A stretch of DNA of 64,000 nucleotides from contig NZ_LLZG01000047.1 in NCBI RefSeq assembly GCF_001509475.1, positions 79,976 to 143,975 on the forward strand. The letters are read 5' to 3'. Below are positions 16,829 through 25,476 of the stretch, piece by piece. The DNA is from Streptomyces regalis. Its GTDB lineage: Bacteria > Actinomycetota > Actinomycetes > Streptomycetales > Streptomycetaceae. The position numbers and the translations under genes were made by a program. Within the stretch, counting starts at the first letter, position 1; every line of letters begins with the position of its first letter. The notes beneath the pieces are model-generated. The model made no database searches and was not told the DNA's origin. It was given only the letters and a program-made list of their open reading frames with translations.

Positions 16829-18793
16829 ATGAGGCGCGTGCCCTCGCTTCCCGACCAGGCCCGGCACCCGGCGCTGCCGGGCCACATGGTGGTGTGCGGC
16901 GACGACGCCCTCGCCGAGCGCCTGGCGGCTGAACTGCGCGAGCTGTACCGCATGCGGGTCACCGTCGTCGTACCGTCGCTGCCCGGTAGCGCCGACACCG
17001 GGACCGGTACGGCGGGAGGGGCGCGGGCCGCCTCGCTGCTCGCCCGGATGCAGGCGGTCGTCAACCGGGCCGCCGACGCGGAGTCGACACCGGCCGTGCG
17101 TGTCCTTCAGGCGCCGCTCCTCGACGAGGAGAGGCTGGCCGAGGCCGGTGTCGCGCGCGCCGACGCACTCGCCCTCGTCCATGACGACGACGAGACCAAC
17201 ATCCGCGCCGCGCTCGCGGCCCGCCGCCTCAACCCCCGCCTGCGCCTGGTCATCCGGCTCTACGACCGCAAGCTCGGCCAGCACCTGGCCCACCTGCTGG
17301 ACCAGGCCGCCGCGGTCGCGTCACCCGGTCTCGATCCGGCCGCCCTGGACACCTCCACCACCGTCCTCTCGGATGCCGACACCGCGGCCCCCGCCCTCGC
17401 GGCCACGGCCGTAGCGGGCACCAGCAAGGTCGTGCAGGCGGACGGTCTGCTGCTGCGGGCCGTCGAGCGCACCCCGCCGGGGCGCGGCGAGGTCGCCGAC
17501 CCCGGCCTGTGCACGCTGGCCCTGCTCTCCGCCACCGCCAACGACCCGGCGGGAGCGGAGGGTTCGGACGCCAGCGGCCAGGACGGACCGCTGCTGCTGC
17601 CGGACGACCGAACCGTCGCCGCCGCCACCGGTCGCGGCACCGTTGTCCTGGAGACGGTCACGCACGACGGCCCCGAGCGCGTCCCGGGCCGCGGCCTGCC
17701 GATCGGCTCGCTCTTCTCGCGCCGTCTGCGCTGGTCCCTCGCCGGGCTCGTGCTGAGCGTCCTCGGCCTGGCGGTGGCCTCCTGGCTGACCAGTGACGAC
17801 GAGCATCCACTGCACGCCGCCTATCTCACCCTCCTCGACCTTTTCGCCATCGGGGACCCCGCCCTCGGCGAGCCCGCCTCCCGCCAAGTCCTCCAGCTCC
17901 TGTCCGGGCTGACCGGACTGCTCCTGCTGCCCGTGCTCCTCGCCGCCGTACTGGAAGGGCTCGGCACCTTCCGCACCGCCTCCGCGCTGCGCCGCCCGCC
18001 CCGCGGTCTGTCCGGCCATGTCGTCCTGCTCGGCCTCGGCAAGGTCGGCACCCGCGTCCTGGCCCGGCTGTGCGAACTCGGCATCCCCGTGGTGTGCGTG
18101 GAGGAAGACCCCGAGGCACGAGGCATCCCGCTGGCGCGCCGACTGCACGTGCCCACCGTGATCGGCGACGTCACCCAGGAAGGCGTCCTGGAGGCCGCGA
18201 AGGTCCATCGCGCCCACGCGCTGCTCGCCGTCACCAGCAGTGACACCACCAACCTCGAAGCCGCCCTGTACGCCCGGTCCATCGAACCCCGCGTACGCGT
18301 GGCGCTGCGCCTGTACGACGACGCGTTCGCCGCCGCCGTCTACCGCACCCTGCGCGCCGCTCACCCCCACGCTCTCACCCGCAGCCGCAGCGTCTCCACC
18401 CTCGCAGCGCCCGCGTTCGCAGGGGCGATGATGGGCCGCCGGATCCTCGGCGCCATCCCCGTGGAGCGCAGAGTCCTCGTGTTCGCCGCGCTCGACGTGG
18501 CGGGCCATCCGCAGCTGGAGGGCCGCACGGTCGCCGAGTCGTTCCGCCCCGGTGCCTGGCGCGTCCTGGCCATCGACTCCGCCGCCCCCGGCGAACGCCT
18601 GCCCGACCTCGCGGCCTCACCGTCCGACGACGGCACCGGGCACCCCAGCGGCCTCCTCTGGGACCCGCACCCGGGCTACGTGCTGCGCCCGCAGGACCGC
18701 GTGGTGCTGGCCGCCACTCGCCAGGGCCTGGCCGAACTGCTGGGCGCCGGCTCGCGGACCCGCCCACCCGCCACGGGCGCGTCGTCCTCTTGA
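16829..18793 (+). CDS. Two-RCK K+ channel-like protein
   Basis: 654 residues. A TrkA-N/RCK module covers 20-145 (HMVVCGDDALAERLAAELRE, DALALVHDDDETNIRAAL). A two-helix pore-like unit follows at about 300-385 (WSLAGLVLSVLGLAVASWLT; LLSGLTGLLLLPVLLAAVLE) with the loop LLDLFAIGDPALGE between. A second RCK module covers about 393-530 (GHVVLLGLGKVGTRVLARLC, VIGDVTQEGVLEAAKVHRAH). The loop carries AIGD where K+ channels usually have TVGYG, so selectivity is uncertain; this layout recalls CASTOR/POLLUX-type proteins. The ATG at 16829 is chosen for the strong GGAAGGAGG 7 bases upstream. It is divergent from the YqiJ/flotillin operon. Confidence 0.8.
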   Translation: MRRVPSLPDQARHPALPGHMVVCGDDALAERLAAELRELYRMRVTVVVPSLPGSADTGTGTAGGARAASLLARMQAVVNRAADAESTPAVRVLQAPLLDEERLAEAGVARADALALVHDDDETNIRAALAARRLNPRLRLVIRLYDRKLGQHLAHLLDQAAAVASPGLDPAALDTSTTVLSDADTAAPALAATAVAGTSKVVQADGLLLRAVERTPPGRGEVADPGLCTLALLSATANDPAGAEGSDASGQDGPLLLPDDRTVAAATGRGTVVLETVTHDGPERVPGRGLPIGSLFSRRLRWSLAGLVLSVLGLAVASWLTSDDEHPLHAAYLTLLDLFAIGDPALGEPASRQVLQLLSGLTGLLLLPVLLAAVLEGLGTFRTASALRRPPRGLSGHVVLLGLGKVGTRVLARLCELGIPVVCVEEDPEARGIPLARRLHVPTVIGDVTQEGVLEAAKVHRAHALLAVTSSDTTNLEAALYARSIEPRVRVALRLYDDAFAAAVYRTLRAAHPHALTRSRSVSTLAAPAFAGAMMGRRILGAIPVERRVLVFAALDVAGHPQLEGRTVAESFRPGAWRVLAIDSAAPGERLPDLAASPSDDGTGHPSGLLWDPHPGYVLRPQDRVVLAATRQGLAELLGAGSRTRPPATGASSS

Positions 18794-19232
18794 CCCCTGC
18801 CACACGCCGCCTGTTCGGGGTGGACGTTTTTTAAGAGGGGAGGATGCTGCCGCCCACAGCAACCGGTCTTCGGCAGGGACGCGCCTCGTTGTGCCCCGAA
18901 GGCGCCGCCGCACCGCGTTACCGTGACGACCTGCTATGTCCTGATCGTCAGTACTGCCCTCGTGGCCGTGCCCCTGTGCAGGACTTGTAGACGTGGTTCG
19001 TGGTTCGTGGTTCGTATCGAGCGGCTGCCAGTGAGGAGGGGCCCGTGACCGGCGAAAAGGTCTCCCCTCTCGCTGCCCGCGGCAGAGCCGAGCTGCGGCA
19101 GCGGCGCCGGTCCCGGCGGAGACGGCCGGGTCCGGGATCGATCCACAGCGGTTGTGCTGTTCGTACGGCAGTCGTCCGCCCCGGCGGCTCAGCGAGTTGC
19201 CGACGCGCCGGTCTTGACGTGGGGGCAGTCCT
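18794..19232. other. Intergenic region between channel and antiporter
   Basis: 439 bases with no convincing gene. It holds a threefold GTGGTTC tandem repeat (18993-19013) and a TTGCC at 19198 without a matching right arm. A T-run at 18828-18833 may mark the end of the channel transcript. Confidence 0.4.
18993..19013. repeat. Threefold 7-bp tandem repeat GTGGTTC
   Basis: Three exact head-to-tail copies at 18993, 19000 and 19007 in the non-coding region before the antiporter gene, 220 bases from its start. No function is evident. Confidence 0.6.
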
Positions 19233-20753
19233 GTGATGTTGCAGGACCTCTACCTGACCCTGCTCATCGGCGGCACCGTTCTGCTCGCCAGTGTCGCCGC
19301 CGCCCGCACCGCCCACCGGGCCGGTCTGCCCAGCCTGCTGCTGTTTCTGGCCGTCGGCGTGGTCGTCGGGGAGGACGTGCTCGGCCTGCACTTCGACGAC
19401 GCCCAGCTGGCACAGGCCCTGGGCACGGCGGCTCTGGCCGTCATCCTGGTCGAGGGCGGTCTGACATCGAACTGGCCCGATGTCCGGCGCCTGTTGTTGC
19501 CGGCCGGCGTGCTGGCCACCGCAGGGGTCGCCGTCTCCATCACGGTCACGGCGGCCGGCGCCCACTGGATGCTGGGCATGAACTGGCAACTGGCGCTGCT
19601 GCTGGGCGCGATCGTCTCCTCCACCGACGCCGCCGCGGTGTTCGCCGTACTGAGGTCCCTGCCGCTGCCGCAGAAAGTCACCAGCCTGCTGGAGGCCGAG
19701 TCCGGATTCAACGACGCCCCGACCGTCATCCTGGTACTGGCCTTGAGCACCGCCACCGCCGACGTGCCCGGTCCGGCGGACATCGCCGGTCATCTCGTCT
19801 ACGAGCTGGCAGTGGGCAGCGTGCTCGGGCTGGCGATCGGGCGCCTGGGAGCCGCCGCCCTGCGGAACATCGCCCTGCCCGCCACCGGCCTGTATCCGCT
19901 GGCCACCGTCGGTTTCGGCATCGTGGCCTTCGCCGCCGCCGGAGCGGCGCATGCCAGCGGCTTCATCGCCGCATACCTGGCCGGGCTCGTCCTGGGGAAC
20001 GCCCAGCTGCCACACCGCGCCGCCACGCGCTCCTTCGCCGAAGGCGTCGGCTGGCTCGCCCAGATCGGTCTGTTCGTCATGCTCGGCCTGCTCGTGGACC
20101 CCAGCGAACTGCCCGCCACGATCGGCCCTGCCGTCACCGTCGGCCTGGTCCTGCTGCTGGCTGCCCGGCCCTTGTCCGTGCTGGCCTGTCTGCTGCCGTT
20201 CCGCGTCCCCTGGCGCGAACAGGGCTTCATCTCCTGGGCGGGCCTGCGCGGCGCCGTGCCGATCGTGCTCGCCACCTACCCCATCGTCGAAGGGGTGAGT
20301 GGCGCCCGGGACCTGCTGAACATCGTGTTCGTGCTGGTGGTCATCTTCACCGTCGTCCAGGGCCCCAGCCTGCCCGCCGCCGCCCGGCTGCTGCGCCTGA
20401 CCAGACCGGGCGCCCTGCGCGACATCGAGGTGGAGGCCGCTCCGCTGGACGCCCTGGACGCGGACCTGCTCACCGTGAGCATTCCCGCCGGGTCACGCCT
20501 GCACGGTGTGGCCGTCTTCGAACTGCGCCTGCCGTCGCCGACCGTGGTCACGCTGATCGTCCGTGACGGCGCCACCACCGTCCCCGGCCACGACACCGTG
20601 CTGCGCGTGGGCGACGAACTCCTCCTGATCACCACCCCGAAGGTGCGGCAGGCCGCGGAACGCCGCCTGCGCGCGGTCGGCCGCCGCGGCAAGCTCGCCC
20701 GCTGGCTCGGTGAGCACGGCGACCCGGAGATCACAGAACAGAACAGCTCCTGA
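19233..20753 (+). CDS. K+/H+ antiporter, CPA1 type with TrkA-C-like tail (NhaP2/CvrA-like)
   Basis: 506 residues. About twelve helices fill residues 5-385 with CPA1 signatures: LALLLGAIVSSTDAAAVFAV (the SSTDAAAVF motif), LEAESGFNDAP, and LRGAVPIVLATYPIVEG. The C-terminal 100 residues (DADLLTVSIPAGSRLHGVAV, VLRVGDELLLITTP) form a TrkA-C-like regulatory domain, as in NhaP2/CvrA proteins that expel K+ against protons. GTG at 19233 and ATG at 19236 are both possible; GGGGGCAG lies 6-8 bases upstream. It follows the two-RCK channel gene, so this section looks devoted to K+ balance, possibly under osmotic or pH stress. Confidence 0.9.
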   Translation: MMLQDLYLTLLIGGTVLLASVAAARTAHRAGLPSLLLFLAVGVVVGEDVLGLHFDDAQLAQALGTAALAVILVEGGLTSNWPDVRRLLLPAGVLATAGVAVSITVTAAGAHWMLGMNWQLALLLGAIVSSTDAAAVFAVLRSLPLPQKVTSLLEAESGFNDAPTVILVLALSTATADVPGPADIAGHLVYELAVGSVLGLAIGRLGAAALRNIALPATGLYPLATVGFGIVAFAAAGAAHASGFIAAYLAGLVLGNAQLPHRAATRSFAEGVGWLAQIGLFVMLGLLVDPSELPATIGPAVTVGLVLLLAARPLSVLACLLPFRVPWREQGFISWAGLRGAVPIVLATYPIVEGVSGARDLLNIVFVLVVIFTVVQGPSLPAAARLLRLTRPGALRDIEVEAAPLDALDADLLTVSIPAGSRLHGVAVFELRLPSPTVVTLIVRDGATTVPGHDTVLRVGDELLLITTPKVRQAAERRLRAVGRRGKLARWLGEHGDPEITEQNSS

Positions 20754-20861
20754 TGACCGGGAACACCGAGCGGAGCGCCCGGAACCCGGCAGCCAAACCG
20801 AGCCAGTCACTGCCTGACCGCCCCACTGACCCAGCACCCGTAGAACAGTGACCCTTGGCAC

Positions 20862-21686
20862 ATGGCTCGCTTTCAGCACACCGTGACGCTCGCCCCCGTG
20901 CCCCGCCGCTGGTTCGAGTCGTGCGTCGTCACGCTCCACGACCTCGCGGAAAGCATCGAAGCCGAAGGTGCACTGCTACGGCTGCCCGACGGACGGAGGC
21001 TGCCCGAACTACTCCTGGCGGAGGGAACACACCTGCGACCGGGCGCCCGCTACCACCCCGAGAACGACGACGGCAGCGGACCGGACATCGACCAGACGCT
21101 CACGATCCTGGCCTGGGAGCGGAAGCGGGAGACAGCCCTGGAACTCGTCACGCTCGACGACGATCCCGGCGGCCCCGGCCACATGGCCTGCACACTCCGG
21201 CTCACGAGCGCCGAACGGCCGCGCGAGGCAAGCCTCTCGATGAAGGCGCAGGCAGGCGGCGGCTCATGGACGAGGTACGCCGGCGGCAGCGGACGCCTGC
21301 ACCTCGACCTCGGCAAGTGGTGGCCGTCGGCAGCAGGTCGCGGCCGCCCGAGGGCCACACCCCTGACCGGCAGACTCGACCACGCGCTCGTCCGCGCCAC
21401 GGTGACGGCCGTGCCGCGCCCAGCCGGCGACGGACGCTGGCGCGTCACCGTCACGGTACGAGTCAGGGGCCGCTCCTTCGCCCGCCTGCTGCTCCCCCTC
21501 GCCATGACGTTCATGGGACGGCGGGCACGCGGGGCCTTCTCCGCAGCGCTGGACGACGCGGCGAAACAGTGGAACGACCAGGTACCGGAGCTGGTCCGCA
21601 AGGACATGCAGCAACTGTCCCTGGAACTCGTCGAGTCGCTGTTCGCCACCGATGAGCAACGGACAGGCCCCTCGCTCGGCACGTGA
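20862..21686 (+). CDS. Protein of unknown function
   Basis: 274 residues, no signal peptide or membrane helix. The N-terminal half has alternating polar/hydrophobic strands (FQHTVTLAPVPRRWFESCVV, TLTILAWERKRETALELVTL). The C-terminal half (WRVTVTVRVRGRSFARLLLP, LAMTFMGRRARGAFSAALDD, AKQWNDQVPELVRKDMQQL) resembles the strand-plus-long-helix end of polyketide-cyclase/SRPBCC folds. I do not recognise the family. It starts 108 bases after the antiporter stop on the same strand and may be co-transcribed. The ATG at 20862 is the first plausible start, without a strong ribosome site. Confidence 0.55.
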   Translation: MARFQHTVTLAPVPRRWFESCVVTLHDLAESIEAEGALLRLPDGRRLPELLLAEGTHLRPGARYHPENDDGSGPDIDQTLTILAWERKRETALELVTLDDDPGGPGHMACTLRLTSAERPREASLSMKAQAGGGSWTRYAGGSGRLHLDLGKWWPSAAGRGRPRATPLTGRLDHALVRATVTAVPRPAGDGRWRVTVTVRVRGRSFARLLLPLAMTFMGRRARGAFSAALDDAAKQWNDQVPELVRKDMQQLSLELVESLFATDEQRTGPSLGT

Positions 21687-22126
21687 AGGAGATCCGGGCA
21701 GCCTCCGGAGGTCTGACCGGGATGACGGGGACGAACGAACGAACAGTTCGTGGACTCGTTGCCGAAGACAGCCCTGCAGCGAGCACATCGGGACGGGCGA
21801 GCCATTGGGTCCGAGGCCGACGCGAGGAACTCGTCCGGCCGGCCACGGCCGGTCGCGCGCGCTCTACGACTCGGGCCGCCTGAATCCGGCTACACCGACG
21901 CGCGCGGCGGGGACCTGATGCCGGATTTCCGTAGCCCGGCACCGGACTCGCCCCCGTATCCGCCAAGAGCATCGTGGCAGCGACACCGCCCATTCCGCAT
22001 TGCCCAACACCGGCAACGTGGACGCCTGCTTCATGCCGGGCTCTCTCACCCTCCGTGGGTCTGCCACTCTTGTCCCTCGTGCGTTAGGAATACGCCAGCA
22101 GCGCGTCAAGAACAGAGGAGACCTGG
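21687..22126. other. Intergenic region before the PucR regulator
   Basis: 440 bases with no gene I can support. It includes a GGACGGGC/ACGAACGAACGAAC stretch near 21720-21745 and the dyad at 22000-22016, described separately. Confidence 0.4.
22000..22016. promoter_or_regulatory. TTGCC-N7-GGCAA dyad before the PucR-family gene
   Basis: Perfect 5-bp arms TTGCC (22000-22004) and GGCAA (22012-22016), 110 bases before the PucR start. The spacer (CAACACC) differs from the other sites, so the arms rather than the spacer are conserved. Confidence 0.5.
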
Positions 22127-23188
22127 GTGACGGGGCGTGAGGTACCCGAGCAGTATCTGGAGGGCTATGCCCAGATACTGGCGGAGGCGTGTGGGACAGG
22201 CCGTCGCCTCACGCGGGACGAGTTGGAGTCCCTACGGGCCCGGGGAGAGCGCGCCGCCGAGGCCGGCCTTGGGCTGCGCGTCCTCGTCCGCCGGCATCTG
22301 TCCGTGACCCGGGAGAGCTGGCCCACCCTTTCCTCTACGGACACCGATCGCGTGCTGGCCGTCGTCGAGCAGGCGATCGATGCCTTCGCCGAGGGCCATG
22401 AACGGGCGCAGAGGCTAGCCGTACGCCAAGAGGAAGGCGTGCGCCGGGAGTTCATCGACGATCTGCTCTACGGCCGCAGCGACCTGGGCCGCCTGGCCGA
22501 GCGTGCCGAGCGCTTCGGGCTGCTCCTCTCCCGGGCCCATGCGGTCGCCGTCGCTCAGGGCGGGAAGCCGGTGGAGGACATGCATCCGGCCACCCGGCAG
22601 GTGGAGAGCGCCGTGATCAGCAGGTTTGGTGAGCGACGCATCCTGCTCACGACGAAGGACGGGCGGCTGGTCTGTATCGCCCCCGGAGAGCAGGACGAGG
22701 TCCTGGCGTTCTTCGCCAAGCAGGCATACGCGGCCACCGACGGAGGCCAGGTCGCCATCGGACGCCCTCATCCGGGCGCCGGGGGAGTCGTCCACTCCTA
22801 CGAAGAGGCCCTCAACGCCCTCGATCTGGCCCACCGGCTGGACATCACGGAACCGGTGCTGCGCGCCGCCGACCTCCTTGTCTATCCGGTGCTGACCCGC
22901 GACCGGCAAGCCATGGCCGACCTCGTGCGCAACACTCTGGGCCCGCTGCAGTCCGCACGCGGCGGCGCCCAGCCGCTCGTCGACACGCTGACCGCATACT
23001 TCGACTCGGGTTGTGTGGCGGCCGAGGCGGCCCGCCGCCTGAGTTTGAGTGTGCGTGCCTTCACCTACCGCCTGGAGCGGATCCAGAAGCTCACTGGTGC
23101 CAACCCGGCGGACTCCGTCCACCGTTACACCCTGCAGACCGCGGTGATCGGCGCCCGGCTCCTGGGCTGGCCGGACAACGAGGTGTGA
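22127..23188 (+). CDS. PucR/CdaR-family transcriptional regulator
   Basis: 353 residues. The C-terminus carries the PucR helix-turn-helix: LVDTLTAYFDSGCVAAEAAR, LSLSVRAFTYRLERIQKLTG, then the ending typical of the family. The middle (about 130-250, SRAHAVAVAQGGKPVEDM to IGRPHPGAGGVVHSYEEALN) is the GGDEF-like CdaR ligand/regulatory domain, and the N-terminal 100 residues are helical, as in many streptomycete PucR proteins. The start GTG at 22127 lies 10 bases after GAGGAG. It is monocistronic. A TTGCC-N7-GGCAA dyad in its own promoter makes it a candidate for that site family's regulator or a target of it. Confidence 0.85.
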   Translation: MTGREVPEQYLEGYAQILAEACGTGRRLTRDELESLRARGERAAEAGLGLRVLVRRHLSVTRESWPTLSSTDTDRVLAVVEQAIDAFAEGHERAQRLAVRQEEGVRREFIDDLLYGRSDLGRLAERAERFGLLLSRAHAVAVAQGGKPVEDMHPATRQVESAVISRFGERRILLTTKDGRLVCIAPGEQDEVLAFFAKQAYAATDGGQVAIGRPHPGAGGVVHSYEEALNALDLAHRLDITEPVLRAADLLVYPVLTRDRQAMADLVRNTLGPLQSARGGAQPLVDTLTAYFDSGCVAAEAARRLSLSVRAFTYRLERIQKLTGANPADSVHRYTLQTAVIGARLLGWPDNEV

Positions 23189-23571
23189 CCTGGCGGCCTG
23201 CGCCGCCATCCTGCGGGGACGCCGGGTACGGCGCCGGCGTGCGGGGCCCCCGCTCCACCAGAGTGATGGTCCGGGGCCTCTCCGTCGCTTCTGGCCGTAC
23301 CCACATGGCCAGGTCGCACAGGGCGGTGTCCATCAGCGGCCTCCGGCCGCGGGGGCCTCCCGGGCCCGGACCACGCACAGGATGCGTGTCGCCGCCCCGG
23401 GGTCGAGTACGCCGGGGACCAGCTCGCCCAAGACCGTTCGGGGCGCGCGGCTGAACGGGACTCACTCCTGCTCAGTCTTGAGGAACGGTCTGTTGCGCAC
23501 GGTGGTCGGGCTGGCGGCCGGCCCGCTCGCTCTCCTACCGGTCGGCGAGTGTGAACGGTCAAGGCGTTCGG
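23189..23571. other. Intergenic region between convergent genes
   Basis: 383 bases between the PucR gene (+) and the SRPBCC gene (-). No gene with supporting features. A GC-rich stretch near 23335-23375 can fold, but no clear terminator was found. Confidence 0.35.
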
Positions 23572-23988
23572 TCAGTTGTCCAGTGTGGCCGGGGTCTCCA
23601 GCGTCTGCTTGATCACGCGTGCTCCCTGGTCGACCATTTCGGCGATGGGGCCCGCGAGGTCATCCGGCGTCACATCGGTGATCCAGACGAACCGACTGTG
23701 TTCCGTGCCGTCGGCGAAGACCTGCATGGACGCATGGTGGTGCTTGGGGGTCAGTGACCCGCCGACCACCGCATAAGCGACCCGGCGGGCTTCGTCGTCG
23801 ATGTCGACGAGGAGCTCGTGCACCACGACGCCGTTGGCGAAAGTCACCACTCTGGTATCCGCCTCAAGACGCGTGTCCGTGACGAACCCGGGTGCCAGGC
23901 GCCGGTGCACCGCGCTGACGTCGCGGACTGCCGCCCAGACGTGGTCGGGAGCGCTGTCGATCAGGAATTCCTTGTGGATGTGAGCCAT
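23572..23988 (-). CDS. SRPBCC-family protein
   Basis: 138 residues. It begins MAHIHKEFLIDSAPDHVWAA, the standard polyketide_cyc2/START-like opening, and continues through TRVVTFANGVVVHELLVDID and HHHASMQVFADGTEHSRFVW to a C-terminal helix ending VIKQTLETPATL. Such proteins bind small hydrophobic ligands in a helix-grip pocket. The ATG at 23988 follows GGAGAAGATCAC, a good ribosome site. It lies 26 bases after the VOC gene on the same strand, so the two form a small operon divergent from the AraC-type gene that probably controls them. Confidence 0.85.
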   Translation of the reverse strand: MAHIHKEFLIDSAPDHVWAAVRDVSAVHRRLAPGFVTDTRLEADTRVVTFANGVVVHELLVDIDDEARRVAYAVVGGSLTPKHHHASMQVFADGTEHSRFVWITDVTPDDLAGPIAEMVDQGARVIKQTLETPATLDN

Positions 23989-24014
23989 GTGATCTTCTCC
24001 TGTCGGGTGACGTG

Positions 24015-24377
24015 TCAGGCGCCGGTGGTGAGGCAGAACGGGTGCCCCTCGGGATCGGTGAGGACGACCCACTGGCCCTTGCCGGGCTGGAACTCGGGCC
24101 TCGACGCTCCAAGGGCGAGGATCCGGCCGGCCGCCTCCTCCAGGTCGGTGACCGTGAAGTCGAGGTGGGCGTGCTTGCCGTCGTCGGGCCAGCCGGGGGC
24201 CCGATAGCCCTCGATGCGTACGAAAGCCAGGCCGGGGTGCTCCCCGCTGCCCACGGAGGCGTAATCCCCGCCGCTGTGGGTGATCTCCCAACCGGTGACC
24301 TTGCTGTAGAACTCGGCGAGCCGGACCGGGTCACCACAATCGATGACGACGGTGCTGATCTTCGCGGGAGCGGACAT
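24015..24377 (-). CDS. VOC (glyoxalase/bleomycin-resistance fold) protein
   Basis: 120 residues with two beta-alpha-beta-beta-beta halves: ISTVVIDCGDPVRLAEFYSK ... LAFVRIEGYRAPGW and HAHLDFTVTDLEEAAGRILA ... WVVLTDPEGHPFCLTTGA. The His and Glu-region residues of the metal site (HLDF, DPEGHPFCL) are present. The family includes glyoxalases, dioxygenases and resistance proteins; the substrate cannot be told from sequence. The ATG at 24377 follows AAGGAGTCGCCGTC. It is the first gene of the VOC-SRPBCC pair and is divergent from the AraC-type gene at 24505. Confidence 0.87.
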   Translation of the reverse strand: MSAPAKISTVVIDCGDPVRLAEFYSKVTGWEITHSGGDYASVGSGEHPGLAFVRIEGYRAPGWPDDGKHAHLDFTVTDLEEAAGRILALGASRPEFQPGKGQWVVLTDPEGHPFCLTTGA

Positions 24378-24504
24378 GACGGCGACTCCTTGAGCGCGGT
24401 ACGGGGTTGAGTACGACGCCGCTGAGCTTGCCTGCCCTGCCCCACCCCGGTCTTGAAGATCCTTGCGCGGAGCCGATGTCCGACCCCCGGCGTAGCGTTC
24501 AAGA

Positions 24505-25322
24505 GTGCTCACCTCCACCGCTCTCGCTACCCGCCCCGACTTCAGCATCACCGCTGTGACGTGCCAGGACGACCACACCCGCTGGTCGGAGGCCGAAGTA
24601 CGCGACGACTACCGGGTGGTGCTCGTGCGCCGTGGCCGGTTCCGCAGGCGCGCAGCCGGCACCCACGCCGATATCGACCCGACGATGGCCTACGTCGGCG
24701 TGCCGGGCGAGGAAGAGCACTTCGCCCATCCCGCCGGAGGCGACGACTGCACATCGATCAGCCTGACGCCGGCGCTGTGGCAGGACATGACCGGCGATGC
24801 CACGCGCCTGGCCAGGCAGAGCGTGTACGTCGATGCCCGCCTCGACCTCACCCATCGCCGGCTCCTCGCGACCGCCAGGACGGAGGACATCGACTACGCA
24901 CTGACGGAAGAGTTGCTCAACCTGCTCGCCACCACCGTCGGTCAAGTCGTCTCCGGGCCCACACCGCTCGGCGCACCAGCCCCCAGAACCGAAGCGGCTC
25001 TCGTCGCGTCAGCCCGCCAGGCGATCAACGACGGCCACCCAGCCTCGGACGGACTGCTTCCGCTCGCAGAGCTGCTCGGGGTCTCGCCGTACCGCTTGAG
25101 CCGGTCCTTCACCCGCGAACTGGGGGTGTCCGTGACCCGCTACCGCAATCGCATCCGCATCGGCCGGGCCCTGGACCGCTTGGAGGAGGGCGAGACCAGC
25201 CTCGGCGTCCTCGCCGCAGACCTCGGCTTCGCCGACCAGGCACACCTGAGCCGACCATGCGCCAGTACCTGGGCCGTACCCCGACGGCACTCCGGCGCCT
25301 GCTCGCCCCTCGGACACCTTGA
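24505..25322 (+). pseudogene. AraC-family regulator with a late frameshift
   Basis: The first 249 codons read as an AraC-type activator: a cupin-like N-terminal half and a helix-turn-helix half containing LLGVSPYRLSRSFTRELGVS and ADLGFADQAHLSR. At about 25252 one base appears missing (AGCCGACC where AGCCGCACC would be expected). The other frame then supplies the expected ending MRQYLGRTPTALRRLLAP to the stop at 25320-25322. Without correction the frame runs on to 25374 with unrelated residues and loses the last recognition helix. It is divergent from the VOC/SRPBCC operon. Either a very recent loss or a base-calling error. Confidence 0.8.
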
Positions 25323-25476
25323 CGATCTCCGTTGCTCGACAACGACTTCGCCCGGGGAATTACGTGACGCGTAAGCCATCGAACGCGGGGAATTACTTGA
25401 CCGTCGACAATCCTCGCCCTGCGCAGCAACTGCCGGTTCTGGAGCGTCAACTCGGCAAGAAGAAGGGGCCGTCCCA

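Noticed and set aside
18993..19013. GTGGTTC tandem repeat considered as a regulator-binding array
   Set aside because: The 7-bp period does not fit helical phasing and the repeats lie over 200 bases from the next start, so I list it only as a repeat.
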